Below, piece by piece: positions 1 to 6,029 of a DNA stretch of 6,224 bases. The notes under the pieces are model-generated. The model worked only from the letters and a program-made list of their open reading frames with translations. It searched no databases and was not told the origin of the DNA. Both the position numbers and the translations under genes were made by a program. This DNA is from Candidatus Sumerlaeota bacterium (lineage in GTDB: Bacteria; Sumerlaeota; Sumerlaeia; MWCT01; JAGHBZ01), in the NCBI GenBank assembly GCA_021160705.1, contig JAGHBZ010000250.1, positions 1-6,224 of the forward strand. Reading direction: 5' to 3'. Every line of letters starts with the position of its first letter. Positions within the stretch are counted from its first letter, which is position 1.

Positions 1-1
1 A

Positions 2-1153
2 TGGAGTACATCAGTTGCTCTTCAGCGGGGTTGGAATACGTTCACAATTAAAGCCATTGATTCGGACGCTAATGTAATTGCCACAACGACTCTGGACGTT
101 TTTTACTCTCCTGAGGCAACAGAACTTGACGCAAACATAACAGCAGATACCGTACTTCATAAATCGGATTCACCTTTTTTAGTTACTCAATCCATTATCG
201 TTGAACAGGGCTCTACTCTGAGGATAGAGCCAGGCTGTGTGTTGATTTTTTCGCCGGGCACCGGGCTTGAAGTCAGAGGTCGCCTTATTGCTAATGGAAC
301 TGAAAATGACCAGATTTATTTTACCTCACTTGACAGAATAGGCACCTGGAATGGACTTAAATTTTTCCACTCCAAAGAGACGAACCGTCTCCAGCACTGC
401 GTTATTGAAAATGCATCTTGGTGGGATACTTATTTTATCGGTGCTATTGAGTGCGTGAATTCCAATCTTTATCTGAAAAATTGTCTCATCTCAGACGCTA
501 AACTTGTTGGCATAGACAGTCGCAGTTCTACTGTTCGCATAGAGCATTGCCGTCTCAGTAATATTTATTCCGCTTACGACGGGGATATTATTCAACTCAG
601 TGGCAACGGCTCTATGACGATTATTAATACTCTGCTGGAAAAAACTAACGCTGATGCAATTGATATCAGTGAAGCTAATCTCTGGCTTAAAAATACTATC
701 ATTCGTGACTGCGAAGATAAAGCTCTTTCCTTAGGCGACGGTTGCTCCACTATGCTTGATAGAGTGCTTATTACTGATTGCACCACCGGGATTGGGCTTA
801 AAGATGCGGTTACTACTCTCAGCCATACTATTATTTACGAGTGTAAAAATGGCATTCAGTTTTTCTATCTTCCTGACAAACCTATCCCTCGCGTTCATAT
901 TCAGAACTCTGTCCTGTGGCGACTACAGAATCCTTTATTTCAAATCAAGACCGCCGAAAGCATCAGCACCGCATACAGTTTTGTGCAGAATTATCCTACG
1001 ATTTCAATCCTGGGTAATTATAACCCGGATAAACAATTCGTCAATGTTGAACAGAGAGATTTTCGCCTATACCTTTATTCGCCATTTATGAAAGCCGGGA
1101 AAGATGGCAGTCCTTTAATCGACACCAGTTGGTTAAATCAGGTTACCTGGTAA
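2..1153 (+). CDS. Secreted beta-helix protein, C-terminal part (CotH/lamin-tail neighbourhood type), 5' truncated by window
   Basis: The reading frame is open from base 2 to the TAA at 1151-1153, giving 383 residues with no start codon that makes sense; the GTG at 239 lies inside a conserved strand, so the gene begins outside the window. Fragment residues 1-37 look like the end of a beta-sandwich domain (W1, V5xL7xxG10xN12 and a closing TLDVFY strand). From about residue 58 comes the signature of a right-handed parallel beta-helix: a GSTLRIEPG segment (70-78), then GLEVRGRLIANGT, then repeated short strands rich in N, C, I and L (CVIENA, CLISDA, TIIRDC, VLITDC, TIIYEC). The end (FVNVEQRDFRLYLYSP) is the usual cap of such helices. 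Known of the family: this tail is common on large exported CotH-kinase or lamin-tail proteins. That the missing N-terminus is a CotH domain is inference from the next two genes. No C-terminal anchor or sorting signal is seen. Probably extracellular, binding carbohydrate or matrix. Confidence 0.8.
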   Translation, partial: WSTSVALQRGWNTFTIKAIDSDANVIATTTLDVFYSPEATELDANITADTVLHKSDSPFLVTQSIIVEQGSTLRIEPGCVLIFSPGTGLEVRGRLIANGTENDQIYFTSLDRIGTWNGLKFFHSKETNRLQHCVIENASWWDTYFIGAIECVNSNLYLKNCLISDAKLVGIDSRSSTVRIEHCRLSNIYSAYDGDIIQLSGNGSMTIINTLLEKTNADAIDISEANLWLKNTIIRDCEDKALSLGDGCSTMLDRVLITDCTTGIGLKDAVTTLSHTIIYECKNGIQFFYLPDKPIPRVHIQNSVLWRLQNPLFQIKTAESISTAYSFVQNYPTISILGNYNPDKQFVNVEQRDFRLYLYSPFMKAGKDGSPLIDTSWLNQVTW

Positions 1154-1166
1154 AATACTAACACTT

Positions 1167-1178
1167 AGAGAATTCTCT
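1167..1178. repeat. 12-bp perfect palindrome in gap between beta-helix gene and DUF4956 gene
   Basis: AGAGAATTCTCT is its own reverse complement and lies 14 bases after the beta-helix stop codon, in a 105-base AT-rich gap. It is short and lacks a T-tract, so it is not a convincing terminator. It could be an operator or chance. The same gap has a possible weak promoter (TTAGCA 1215-1220, 18 bases, TATATT 1239-1244), but its start point would fall almost on the ribosome-binding site, so I do not call it. Confidence 0.3.
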
Positions 1179-1258
1179 TTACTCTGCAAATAGAATGGCT
1201 AAGATAAGTAACCATTAGCAAATGCAGTGTATAAAAAATATATTCTGGGATTAAGGAT

Positions 1259-1939
1259 ATGTTTCAAGGTATCAGTATACAACTTCCACCGCCAAATTCA
1301 ATCACAGAGATTTTGATTAACCTCTTTCTGGGGATGGTATTATCGTTTGCGCTATCCTGGCACTTTGTTCATTACGGAAAGACGCTGACTAACCGACGAA
1401 CTTTAGCCTGGATTCTTCCCTTCATTGCCCTGACCACTGTGCTTGTCATTTCTATTGTTAAATCATCACTCACTTTATCGCTCGGACTGGTCGGTGCTCT
1501 GTCAATTGTTCGATTTCGCACTCCTATTAAAGAACCTGAAGAACTCGCTTACCTTTTTATGGCAATAGCTATTGGCATTGGACTCGGAGCCAATCAACGT
1601 TTCCTGACCGTTGTTGCTACTATACTGATTCTTGGTCTTATGGCAATAAGGTCTGCCGCTACACGTAAATCCAGCAACTCTATGTTCTTTCTTAACATTG
1701 AACTCCCCGCACAAAAAGATGATAACACTATCTTTGCTAAAATAGATGAAATTATTACCGGTTCCGGAATAAAAGCTGACGTCCGCCGTATGGATGCACG
1801 CAACGATATGCTGATGACTACCTATTATATTGATTGTCGCAATAATAAAGAGCTGGTAGGATTAATTGATGAGTTAAAAAAACAATTGCCTGAGTCCAAC
1901 ATCAGCTTTGTTCGGCAGGATAATTTAATTGGGCTTTAA
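1259..1939 (+). CDS. DUF4956 family integral membrane protein
   Basis: A 226-residue membrane protein of unknown biochemical function. Hydrophobic segments lie at about 16-38, 50-68, 70-84, 95-111 and 114-130, followed by a soluble domain from about 142 to the end. The family signature is plain: SLGLVGALSIVRFRT (74-88) runs into IKEPEELAYLF (90-100) and AIAIGIGLGA (102-111), with conserved charges R85, R87, K91, E92, E94 and E95 at the membrane surface. Length is normal for the family. The ATG at 1259 has AAGGA immediately before it (one base apart) and GGGA 8 bases upstream, the better-spaced site. Known: these proteins are repeatedly encoded beside VTC-domain polyphosphate polymerases and CotH-type proteins, as here (105 bases after the beta-helix gene, 128 before the VTC gene). 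Inference: it is the membrane partner of that enzyme. Family call certain; role open. Confidence 0.9.
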   Translation: MFQGISIQLPPPNSITEILINLFLGMVLSFALSWHFVHYGKTLTNRRTLAWILPFIALTTVLVISIVKSSLTLSLGLVGALSIVRFRTPIKEPEELAYLFMAIAIGIGLGANQRFLTVVATILILGLMAIRSAATRKSSNSMFFLNIELPAQKDDNTIFAKIDEIITGSGIKADVRRMDARNDMLMTTYYIDCRNNKELVGLIDELKKQLPESNISFVRQDNLIGL

Positions 1940-1958
1940 GGCTGAGGTGTTCGGAATA

Positions 1959-1976
1959 TAAATTTATATAAATTTA
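1959..1976. repeat. 18-bp perfect AT-only palindrome upstream of VTC gene
   Basis: TAAATTTATATAAATTTA reads the same on both strands, 20 bases after the DUF4956 stop and about 90 bases before the VTC start. A perfect 18-bp palindrome is more than composition easily gives, though an all A/T sequence raises the chance rate. It could be a dimeric regulator site or a melting element. No good promoter was found between it and the VTC gene. Confidence 0.4.
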
Positions 1977-1991
1977 GAACGGTTCTTCTTT

Positions 1992-2005
1992 TTCACATTT
2001 GTGAA
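1992..2005. repeat. Inverted repeat TTCACA-TT-TGTGAA, possible operator
   Basis: Two perfect 6-base arms are separated by TT, 62 bases before the VTC start and 15 bases after the AT palindrome. The arms contain TCACA and TGTGA, the half-site words of CRP/FNR-type sites, but in the opposite order and with a 2-base gap, so it is not a CRP site. It may be an operator for the VTC gene or a chance repeat. Confidence 0.3.
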
Positions 2006-2067
2006 GTTATTTATTAATGCGCAATTCAGTGGATTAAAATTTTAGAAATAATTTTAAGAATAGAACA

Positions 2068-2751
2068 ATGGATTTTCCCCATCATCCGCGCTATGAGTTG
2101 AAAATAGTGGCTCGCCACAGTGCACTATCAGTCATTCGCTCTATGGTTATGGCACATCCCGCCGGGTTTATCACTGCGTATCCGCCACGACGCGTTAACA
2201 ATGTCTATTTTGACACCTTTGACCTTTATAGCCTTCAACAGCACGTCTCAGGAGTCTCTCAGCGCTCGAAGATTCGTTTCCGATGGTATGGCAACTCGCT
2301 CAAGAATGTCTCTGGTCGCCTTGAAATAAAAAATAAACGCGATAGACTGAGCTGGAAAATCTCTGCTCCAATAAACGATACCATTGATTTTGAAACAATG
2401 TCCTGGCAGGAAATAGTCACACTCATACGCAGGGCAGTGCCTCCTCACCTGCAGGTCGCCTTTGACCTTCGCTCAGTCCCGGTTTTTATTAATTTCTATC
2501 TCCGCGAATATTATGTATCGCCAACTTATAATGTCCGCATCACACTTGATTATGCTCATAAGGCTTATGAACAATGGTCATCTACATTTCCGCAATTACA
2601 TACTCCACTCCTGCTCCCGGCGACTGTCATTATTGAACTAAAAGCAGAAGACCACCAACGCTATAACCTCGCTGAGATACTCAACGATTTCCCACTACGA
2701 CCCACAAGAAATTCTAAGTACGTTAATTGTGTCCACCCATTGATTTACTGA
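2068..2751 (+). CDS. VTC-domain polyphosphate polymerase family protein
   Basis: A 227-residue soluble protein of the bacterial VTC family, part of the CYTH/triphosphate-tunnel fold. The tunnel motifs occur in order: RYELK (8-12) on the first strand; NNVYFDTFD (44-52); K68, R70, R72 and Y74; LEIKNK (85-90) with E86, K88 and K90; LRxYY (145-149); VRITLD (156-161); IIELK (188-192) with E190 and K192; and the closing RNSKY (214-218). By analogy with yeast Vtc4, the basic residues would hold the phosphate chain and the glutamates the metal ion. The yeast enzyme extends polyphosphate from ATP. There is no SPX domain and no membrane helix, and 227 residues is near the short end for the family. The ATG is the first start codon after an in-frame TAA at 2035; the ribosome site is weak (TAAGAA, 7 bases upstream). 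It is the last gene of the plus block. Activity is inferred; the true product could differ. Confidence 0.87.
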   Translation: MDFPHHPRYELKIVARHSALSVIRSMVMAHPAGFITAYPPRRVNNVYFDTFDLYSLQQHVSGVSQRSKIRFRWYGNSLKNVSGRLEIKNKRDRLSWKISAPINDTIDFETMSWQEIVTLIRRAVPPHLQVAFDLRSVPVFINFYLREYYVSPTYNVRITLDYAHKAYEQWSSTFPQLHTPLLLPATVIIELKAEDHQRYNLAEILNDFPLRPTRNSKYVNCVHPLIY

Positions 2752-2759
2752 TAATCTTT

Positions 2760-2784
2760 AAAGTCCAGGGCTTTTTCTTTTTTT
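2760..2784 (+). terminator. Weak rho-independent terminator for the plus-strand block
   Basis: Eight bases after the VTC stop, AAAGTC (2760-2765) can pair with GGCTTT (2769-2774) around a 3-base loop, including one G-T pair. A T-rich tract runs from 2772 to 2784 with a single C. The stem is short and the tract is strong. Position just past the last plus gene, before a convergent gene, supports the call. Confidence 0.5.
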
Positions 2785-2839
2785 GAGGATAATTGATGTC
2801 CTCTTCCGAGGCTTGATAAAAGGTTCATCGGCTCTAAAG

Positions 2840-2864
2840 AAAAAAATTACTCTACCACTTGTTG
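2840..2864 (-). terminator. Possible weak terminator of nitroreductase gene
   Basis: On the minus strand, ATTAC inside the last codons can pair with GTAAT just after the TAG stop (5 base pairs, 13-base loop). Seven Ts follow (A-run at 2840-2846 on the upper strand). The stem is AT-rich and weak, so this may be only a T-run. Confidence 0.25.
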
Positions 2865-3361
2865 TAATGAATCCTTGTACTATTATACCGATTAGCAGGT
2901 GGTTTTTGTTCCGCTGGATACCCGATAGAAATAAGCGAAAGCGGAATAACATTATCAGGGATACCCAGAAGACTTCGCAGTCCGTTCACTCGTTGTTCTC
3001 GTGGATAGATACCAAGCCAGCATGCACCCAGACCCAGTGCAGTCGCCGCTATTAAGATATTCTCCGTCGCCGCTGAACAGTCCTGTACCCAGTAGCCTTT
3101 GTGCTTCTCCAGGTTCACGTCTGCACAAACACAAATTGCCACATTTGCCTCTTTGAGCATTTCAGCGTAAGGATGAAACTCAGTGACTTTCTCCAGAATC
3201 TCACGTTCATTAATTACAATAAAATGCCAGGGTTGTTGGTTACCTGCTGATGGCGCACTCATTCCCGCTTCCAGTAATTGGTTTATCACCGGTTCCGGCA
3301 CCGCCTTATCAGTATACTTACGAATGCTTCGTCGCCCAAGTATAGCCTCCATTGCTTCCAT
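2852..3361 (-). CDS. Nitroreductase family FMN-dependent oxidoreductase
   Basis: A 169-residue member of the short nitroreductase branch, flavoenzymes that use NAD(P)H and FMN to reduce nitro compounds, quinones or enones; the natural substrate cannot be read from sequence. FMN-binding signature: RRSIRKY (10-16) with R10, S12 and R14. PSAGNQQPWHF (37-47) forms the flavin pocket. VQDCSAATENILIAATALGLGACWLG (92-117) is the central helix at the dimer interface, and ISIGYPAEQKP (144-154) with R158 is the C-terminal phosphate-contact region. Length is normal for this branch and it ends complete in NKW. There is no signal peptide, so it is cytoplasmic. It lies 100 bases downstream of a flavodoxin-fold gene on the same strand, suggesting a shared redox role. 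Start: ATG at 3361 has GGAGGT six bases away; the second ATG, at residue 4, is too far. Confidence 0.93.
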   Translation of the reverse strand: MEAMEAILGRRSIRKYTDKAVPEPVINQLLEAGMSAPSAGNQQPWHFIVINEREILEKVTEFHPYAEMLKEANVAICVCADVNLEKHKGYWVQDCSAATENILIAATALGLGACWLGIYPREQRVNGLRSLLGIPDNVIPLSLISIGYPAEQKPPANRYNSTRIHYNKW

Positions 3362-3367
3362 AACCTT

Positions 3368-3373
3368 ACCTCC
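3368..3373 (-). promoter_or_regulatory. Shine-Dalgarno GGAGGT deciding the nitroreductase start
   Basis: GGAGGT on the minus strand, six bases before the ATG at 3361 and fifteen before the alternative ATG at residue 4. It is the strongest ribosome site in the window and selects the first ATG. Confidence 0.8.
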
Positions 3374-3403
3374 CCTTTATATTGATGATATTTTCAAAAG
3401 CAG

Positions 3404-3448
3404 ACCACAAAGGACACACTCAGCAAACAACATAGAAAACACAAAGGG
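3404..3448. repeat. CACAAAGG tandem-like repeat, resembles dispersed ACCACA(A/G)AGG-type intergenic element
   Basis: On the upper strand, CACAAAGG occurs at 3406-3413 and again at 3440-3447, within ACCACAAAGGACACA and GAAAACACAAAGGG. The stretch lies wholly in the gap between the flavodoxin-fold and nitroreductase genes. From general experience, ACCACAGAGGACACAGAG-like stretches are scattered in gaps of many environmental genomes; this would be a decayed copy. That link is recollection, not a search result. Confidence 0.35.
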
Positions 3449-3461
3449 TATTTTCTTCCAA

Positions 3462-4202
3462 TCATTCATTATCAGTAGCAGACTTAAGTTTGCCTAACTT
3501 ACTGTCCCAGTGTTTGTTTGCGCCGAATATATATTTATCATACGAAATGAGTGGTTCTTCCAGTTGTAGTCGGGTTTTTTCGGAAAGACGTAAATCTTCC
3601 ACTACCTCCCGTCCTGCTTTCCTCAACAGATGTTTATATTCCTGAATGACGTGTTTAAGCACCTGTGGTGGATGTCTCAGCAACTCGCCTTCTCCTCTAT
3701 ATATCTCTCCTATAACTTCTGAATGTATGTTTCTTGCGACCCTCCTGAATAACAGACGAAGTACCTGGAAGTGGCTCTGTTCAGGGAATCCGCAATTTGA
3801 AACAACAACAATCTTTGGCGTCTTCTTATATCTTGGAGTGTGTCTGTATTCTCCGTTCTCGTCCTTTTCAAAATGCGGGTCAATAATTGGTAGCAGTCTA
3901 TCCATAAAGTTTTTCATAATGCCGGTAACATTATCCACATAGACAGGTGTTGCGAACACCACGATGTCAGATGATATAAATTTTGGAAGGAGCTCTTCCA
4001 TATCGTCCTTGATGATACATTCTCCGGGAGTTTTTATCCAGCACTCAAACTCCCCAAGGCAGGGTTTAATATTTTTTCCCGCAAGGAAGATATTCTCTAC
4101 CTCTGCACCTGCATCCTTCGCTCCAGCTAAAAAATCCTGTACCATAATGTTGGTATTACCCTTTTCTGCTCGTGGACTCCCATTAAATACAGTGATTCTC
4201 AT
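3462..4202 (-). CDS. Flavodoxin-fold NAD(P)H-dependent FMN oxidoreductase (iron-sulfur flavoprotein-like)
   Basis: A 246-residue cytoplasmic protein with a flavodoxin fold. The first strand and phosphate loop, RITVFNGSPR (2-11) followed by K14GNTN18, bind the FMN phosphate. The second flavin loop is ATPVYVDNVTGIMKNFMDR (84-102). Between them, PCLGEFECW (47-55) leads to GECIIKDDM (60-68). In many relatives this reads PCxGCxxCW...C, and in iron-sulfur flavoproteins the cysteines bind a 4Fe-4S cluster; here C48, C54 and C62 remain but the second position is E51, so a normal cluster is unlikely. The C-terminal part (about 130-246) is longer than a minimal flavodoxin and helical, with Q/E/K/R-rich segments. 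The ATG at 4202 has AAAGGAG seven bases upstream. It sits between an NHLRC2-like gene and a nitroreductase gene, both on the same strand. Electron partner and substrate are unknown. Confidence 0.85.
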   Translation of the reverse strand: MRITVFNGSPRAEKGNTNIMVQDFLAGAKDAGAEVENIFLAGKNIKPCLGEFECWIKTPGECIIKDDMEELLPKFISSDIVVFATPVYVDNVTGIMKNFMDRLLPIIDPHFEKDENGEYRHTPRYKKTPKIVVVSNCGFPEQSHFQVLRLLFRRVARNIHSEVIGEIYRGEGELLRHPPQVLKHVIQEYKHLLRKAGREVVEDLRLSEKTRLQLEEPLISYDKYIFGANKHWDSKLGKLKSATDNE

Positions 4203-4251
4203 TGTTTTGCTCCTTTATTGTACTTCAAAAAATTTGGTCAACCTCTAACAA

Positions 4252-4275
4252 TGCCCTGTTGAGTCAATAGGGGCA
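4252..4275. repeat. Imperfect inverted repeat between propeller and flavodoxin-fold genes
   Basis: TGCCCTGTTGA (4252-4262) faces TCAATAGGGGCA (4264-4275), with one bulged base and one G-T position. In minus-strand RNA it would fold 54 bases after the propeller stop and 49 bases before the flavodoxin-fold start. The T-run in that direction comes only about 20 bases later, so it is not a classic terminator. It may attenuate read-through, protect mRNA ends or be an operator. Confidence 0.4.
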
Positions 4276-4328
4276 AATTCATACTTCATTGGTCGATTAA
4301 TCTCTGTAACTCTACAGCTTTTACCAGG

Positions 4329-5882
4329 CTATTTGTTGCCAAGACTGTAAGTGACTCTAAAAGTATCCGTGCCTTTTTCATCTACGATAACAGGAACAGA
4401 AAATTCTATGGCTACAGGATGGCAAAGCTCCTGAGGTGGTGGCTCGCAATAGTATGCCTCTACCTGAATCTTCACTGTGGTTTTGCCTGTGCCATTTATA
4501 GAAATCGGGATTGCGTAATCAAAGAGTTTATTGCCCGGAGCAAATGACGGTATACTAATAATGTTGCTGTTCTCTGAAAACACCTTGATAGTATTGGGTG
4601 CTTCCTTATTCCACTTACACCCCTCAGGAAGTTGTAAAAGAAATCGGAGTGTTTTAGTGTTCGGTGAAATTTTCTTCTCGGGGAGTATAATTCGTTTACC
4701 ATAAAATGGTTCTTCTGTTGGAGTCGGTGTAGGAGTGGGCTTTGCTTTTTTAAAAGTGAATGTAGAGACCTCATCTGTCACCGGGTTGTAGATACGAATC
4801 AAATGATTGTTTGTGTCTGCGATATAGAATTTTCCCTCCAAAAAAGTAATGTCATTCGGTTCATTCAACAGAGACTCCCGGGCTTTGCCATCTTTATACC
4901 CGGGTTTGCCAGTTCCTATTATGGTTCTCACTTCTCTTTTTTGCAGGTCAACTTTTTTGATTTTATGGTTAAAGGTGTCAGCAATGTAGAGGAAACCATT
5001 GTGATAGAACACTCCCCGGGGATTTCGTAACAACGCACGTTCACAGGCACCATCAACATCTCCAGACTCAATTAATCCTTCTTTTCCAATGATGGTATAA
5101 ATTTTATTGTTCTCAATTTTCCTGAGAGCCGATGCCTCACTGTCAACAAAATAGAGTATTTCCCCATCAGTAGCCAGACCAGATGGTCGTGCCAGTTCCG
5201 CGTGCCCCACTGTTCTATCAACGAGGCTTCTTCCACCAGCACCAGCGAATACCCTTGCTTCTAAGGTAGCCAGACGCATACGCCAGATCTGATGCGAACC
5301 TGCTAGTGTCATATAAAGATAATCTTTGAGAATCACAATATCTAATGGAGAATTTAGTCTCTTGGGTATATCTCTACTCCTCCTCGCAGTAAAGCCTCCC
5401 TGTTTTCCTGTTCTGAAAATTGTGCTCACCTCTCCAGACTTAAAATCAACTTTCCGAATCAGAAGATTCCCGGAATCAGCCACGTAAAGACAATCTCGTT
5501 TTTCGTCAAACGCAATACCCTGTGGTCTGAAAAAAGTAGCAGTTTGAAAATTTCCATCTCTCTTTCCCGGTTCACCTGAACCTATAATGGCTAAAATCTC
5601 TCCTTCAGGATTGGTTACAATGATACGGTTATGATTGGAGTCCGAGATAAACAAACGACGGGTAGGGGAGTGAGCTATAATTTTTACTGGATAGGACAAT
5701 ATTCCCTCACCTGGCACATTCTCCTTCAAATTAAATTGTACTCCTTCATTATTCAGCAGGCTTTTTGCCGTTTCTCTCTGACTGAATGTGGGAATAGTAT
5801 ACGCTACCGCTATTAAAAGAAAGGTAGTTATTATGATGAAATCCCGCCTTAAAGTATTATGCCCTTCAATCTCTTCGCTCAT
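4329..5882 (-). CDS. NHLRC2-like NHL beta-propeller protein, membrane-anchored, lacking thioredoxin domain
   Basis: A 517-residue protein. R12-R13 precede a hydrophobic segment at 15-30, a signal anchor or uncleaved signal peptide placing the rest outside the cytoplasm. A six-bladed NHL propeller follows (about 62-378); the blade signatures are ISDSNHNRI (79-87), VADSGNLLIRKV (134-145), AGSHQIWRM (194-202), VDSEASALRKI (246-256), IADTFNHKIKKV (300-311) and IADTNNHLIRIY (354-365). A PTPTPTPT linker (382-389) leads to a C-terminal beta-stalk (about 396-514) with LPEGCKW and YYC-x7-C (477-487). The blade wording (GSHQIW, SGDVDG, VDSEAS) and the stalk match the NHLRC2 family closely, but that family normally starts with a thioredoxin-like domain, absent here. 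The function of NHLRC2 in bacteria is unsettled; NHL propellers usually bind proteins, RNA or glycans. The ATG is the only start after an in-frame TAA; the ribosome site is weak (AGAGAGA, 10 bases upstream). First gene of the minus block, 126 bases before the next. Confidence 0.88.
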   Translation of the reverse strand: MSEEIEGHNTLRRDFIIITTFLLIAVAYTIPTFSQRETAKSLLNNEGVQFNLKENVPGEGILSYPVKIIAHSPTRRLFISDSNHNRIIVTNPEGEILAIIGSGEPGKRDGNFQTATFFRPQGIAFDEKRDCLYVADSGNLLIRKVDFKSGEVSTIFRTGKQGGFTARRSRDIPKRLNSPLDIVILKDYLYMTLAGSHQIWRMRLATLEARVFAGAGGRSLVDRTVGHAELARPSGLATDGEILYFVDSEASALRKIENNKIYTIIGKEGLIESGDVDGACERALLRNPRGVFYHNGFLYIADTFNHKIKKVDLQKREVRTIIGTGKPGYKDGKARESLLNEPNDITFLEGKFYIADTNNHLIRIYNPVTDEVSTFTFKKAKPTPTPTPTEEPFYGKRIILPEKKISPNTKTLRFLLQLPEGCKWNKEAPNTIKVFSENSNIISIPSFAPGNKLFDYAIPISINGTGKTTVKIQVEAYYCEPPPQELCHPVAIEFSVPVIVDEKGTDTFRVTYSLGNK

Positions 5883-5904
5883 CTTTGTTTTGTTCTCTCT
5901 GGAC

Positions 5905-5921
5905 TTAAAGCATTACTTTAA
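5905..5921. repeat. Inverted repeat TTAAAG-N5-CTTTAA in propeller gene leader
   Basis: Perfect 6-base arms separated by CATTA, 22 bases upstream of the propeller start codon and just upstream of its weak ribosome site. As DNA it could be an operator; as RNA it is a weak AT stem. Confidence 0.3.
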
Positions 5922-5946
5922 AATTCTGCTCTAAGTTCCCATAATT

Positions 5947-5963
5947 CAATCTTTTTAAGATTG
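5947..5963. repeat. Hairpin CAATCTT-TTT-AAGATTG in propeller gene leader
   Basis: Perfect 7-base arms around a 3-base loop, about 65-80 bases upstream of the propeller start and downstream of the proposed promoter. It would be transcribed as a leader stem-loop, or act as an operator. No T-tract follows in the minus direction, so it is not a terminator. Confidence 0.4.
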
Positions 5964-6029
5964 CACACACCAGGTCTCTTAATTTTCTTCTTTAATCCAT
6001 ACTTACTGTTTCTCTCAAATAGAATCCAG

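Noticed and set aside
239..1153. GTG at 239 as the start of the first gene
   Set aside because: The frame is open without a stop back to base 2, and the upstream residues complete a beta-sandwich end and the opening helix strand. The GTG falls inside a conserved strand and has no ribosome site.
1992..2005. CRP/FNR binding site
   Set aside because: The half-site words are in inverted order (TCACA then TGTGA) with 2 bases between them, unlike the TGTGA-N6-TCACA layout.
2783..3055. 90-residue plus-strand frame overlapping the nitroreductase gene
   Set aside because: It is antisense to a well-conserved enzyme, is basic and low in recognisable structure, and shows no domain.
4217..4240. TTGACC ... 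TACAAT as a promoter for the flavodoxin-fold gene
   Set aside because: The spacer is only 13 bases and the start point would fall on the ribosome-binding site.
4716..4739. TP-repeat region of the propeller gene as a microsatellite or phase-variable tract
   Set aside because: The proline and threonine codons vary (CCC, CCT, CCG, CCA; ACT, ACA), so there is no DNA-level tandem repeat prone to slippage. It is a protein linker.
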